Positions 11,485 to 11,770 of a stretch of DNA of 11,770 nt are shown here, in pieces (position 1 is the first letter of the stretch; each line of letters opens with the position of its first letter). The position numbers and the translations under genes are program-made. The notes beneath the pieces were generated by a model. The model was not told the DNA's origin. It worked only from the letters and a program-made list of their open reading frames with translations, and did no database searches. Source of the DNA: Acidimicrobiia bacterium. GTDB taxonomy: Bacteria > Actinomycetota > Acidimicrobiia > Acidimicrobiales > JACDCH01. The stretch spans positions 1 to 11,770 of the forward strand of contig JACDCH010000566.1 of NCBI GenBank assembly GCA_013694495.1. Direction: 5' to 3'.

Positions 11485-11770
11485 GGGCCTCCGGCAGGCC
11501 GAGGGACGGGAACGTCGACGGACCGAACGTGGTGATCTCGGCGATCTCGCCGTCGACGACCCGGAGGACGTCGAGCTTGAAGGGGCGGAACACCGAGTCG
11601 CCGGGCCGGCGCAGGTAGCTGCCGGCCGCCGGCATCCGGTTGGCCCGGGCCGGGAGCAGGCGCCAGTCGCCCTCCCGCTCGGGCCCGAACGCCCGCTCGA
11701 GCAGCACCGACAGCCCCTCGACCCCGTCGAAGCACATCGGCGCGGGCGGCATCGTGACCCTGATGTCGTG
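11468..11770 (-). CDS. C-terminal part of an ECF sigma-70 factor with SnoaL-like domain (N-terminus beyond window)
   Basis: The visible 100 residues run from the right edge to TGA at 11470-11468. They match the SnoaL-like extension of ECF sigma factors of the SigG/SigJ-related groups: TMPPAPMCFDGVEGLSVLLERAF, the substrate-pocket-like LLPARANRMPAAGSYLRR, VLRVVDGEIAEITTFG and the terminal FPSLGLPEAL. In such proteins the tail regulates the sigma domains in place of a classical anti-sigma factor. The sigma-2 and sigma-4 regions would lie to the right, outside the window, so the sigma assignment rests on the tail alone. A stand-alone SnoaL protein is the main alternative. It converges on, and overlaps by 17 bases, the small membrane-protein gene. 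Confidence 0.68.
   Translation of the reverse strand, partial: HDIRVTMPPAPMCFDGVEGLSVLLERAFGPEREGDWRLLPARANRMPAAGSYLRRPGDSVFRPFKLDVLRVVDGEIAEITTFGPSTFPSLGLPEALSPAA

Overview
The window is very GC-rich and gene-dense, with strong G/C third-position bias and TetR, SPFH, acyl-CoA dehydrogenase, SDR, lipid-transfer thiolase and DUF35 families. Together with near-absent Shine-Dalgarno sequences at many starts, this points to a high-GC actinobacterium. An Acidimicrobiia-like lineage is plausible, but that placement is inference.

Layout. Plus-strand block 1-5568: the C-terminal tail of an unidentified gene coupled to a fatty-acid-hydroxylase/sterol-desaturase family membrane protein (146-745); a palindromic repeat (802-851); an isochorismatase-fold protein lacking the usual catalytic cysteine (925-1557); a TetR regulator (1596-2267); a proline-rich, single-pass, acidic-linker membrane protein (2316-3113); a PtpB-like phosphatase (3205-3945); a small membrane-anchored protein (4001-4270); an SPFH/band-7 protein (4338-5354); and a short ORF abutting its stop in the +1 frame. 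Next is a two-gene plus-strand operon resembling mycobacterial fadE30-ipdF (5602-7544). Convergent to it is a zinc metallopeptidase of the YpfJ type (7554-8429, minus), then a small divergent basic ORF (8488-8664). A minus-strand operon of DUF35 protein plus thiolase-fold partner follows (10297 down to 8671). A minus-strand SDR (11205-10393) resembles Rv3549c of the mycobacterial steroid C/D-ring gene set. A small plus-strand membrane protein (11266-11484) overlaps tail-to-tail with the C-terminus of an ECF sigma factor with a SnoaL-like tail (11468-11770, minus). There are no RNA genes, CRISPR arrays or insertion sequences that I can see, and no gene-free stretch above 300 bases.

How the parts fit. 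The fadE30-like dehydrogenase, the ipdF-like SDR, the second SDR and perhaps the thiolase/DUF35 pair look like CoA-thioester catabolism of steroid-type C/D rings. The fadE30-ipdF and DUF35-thiolase operons share a near-identical promoter design: a CTGACG-N3-CGTCAG palindrome about 30 bp upstream of the start, a TAC-type -10 box, and 8 bases from the -10 to the ATG. This suggests one repressor controls both and that both mRNAs are leaderless.

I found no clear novel defence or mobile system. The most unexplained structures are a 50-bp dispersed palindrome present twice with a 21-nt loop containing conserved CACATG (one copy supplies the stop codon of the SDR), the shared operator, and the ORF fused out-of-frame to the SPFH gene.
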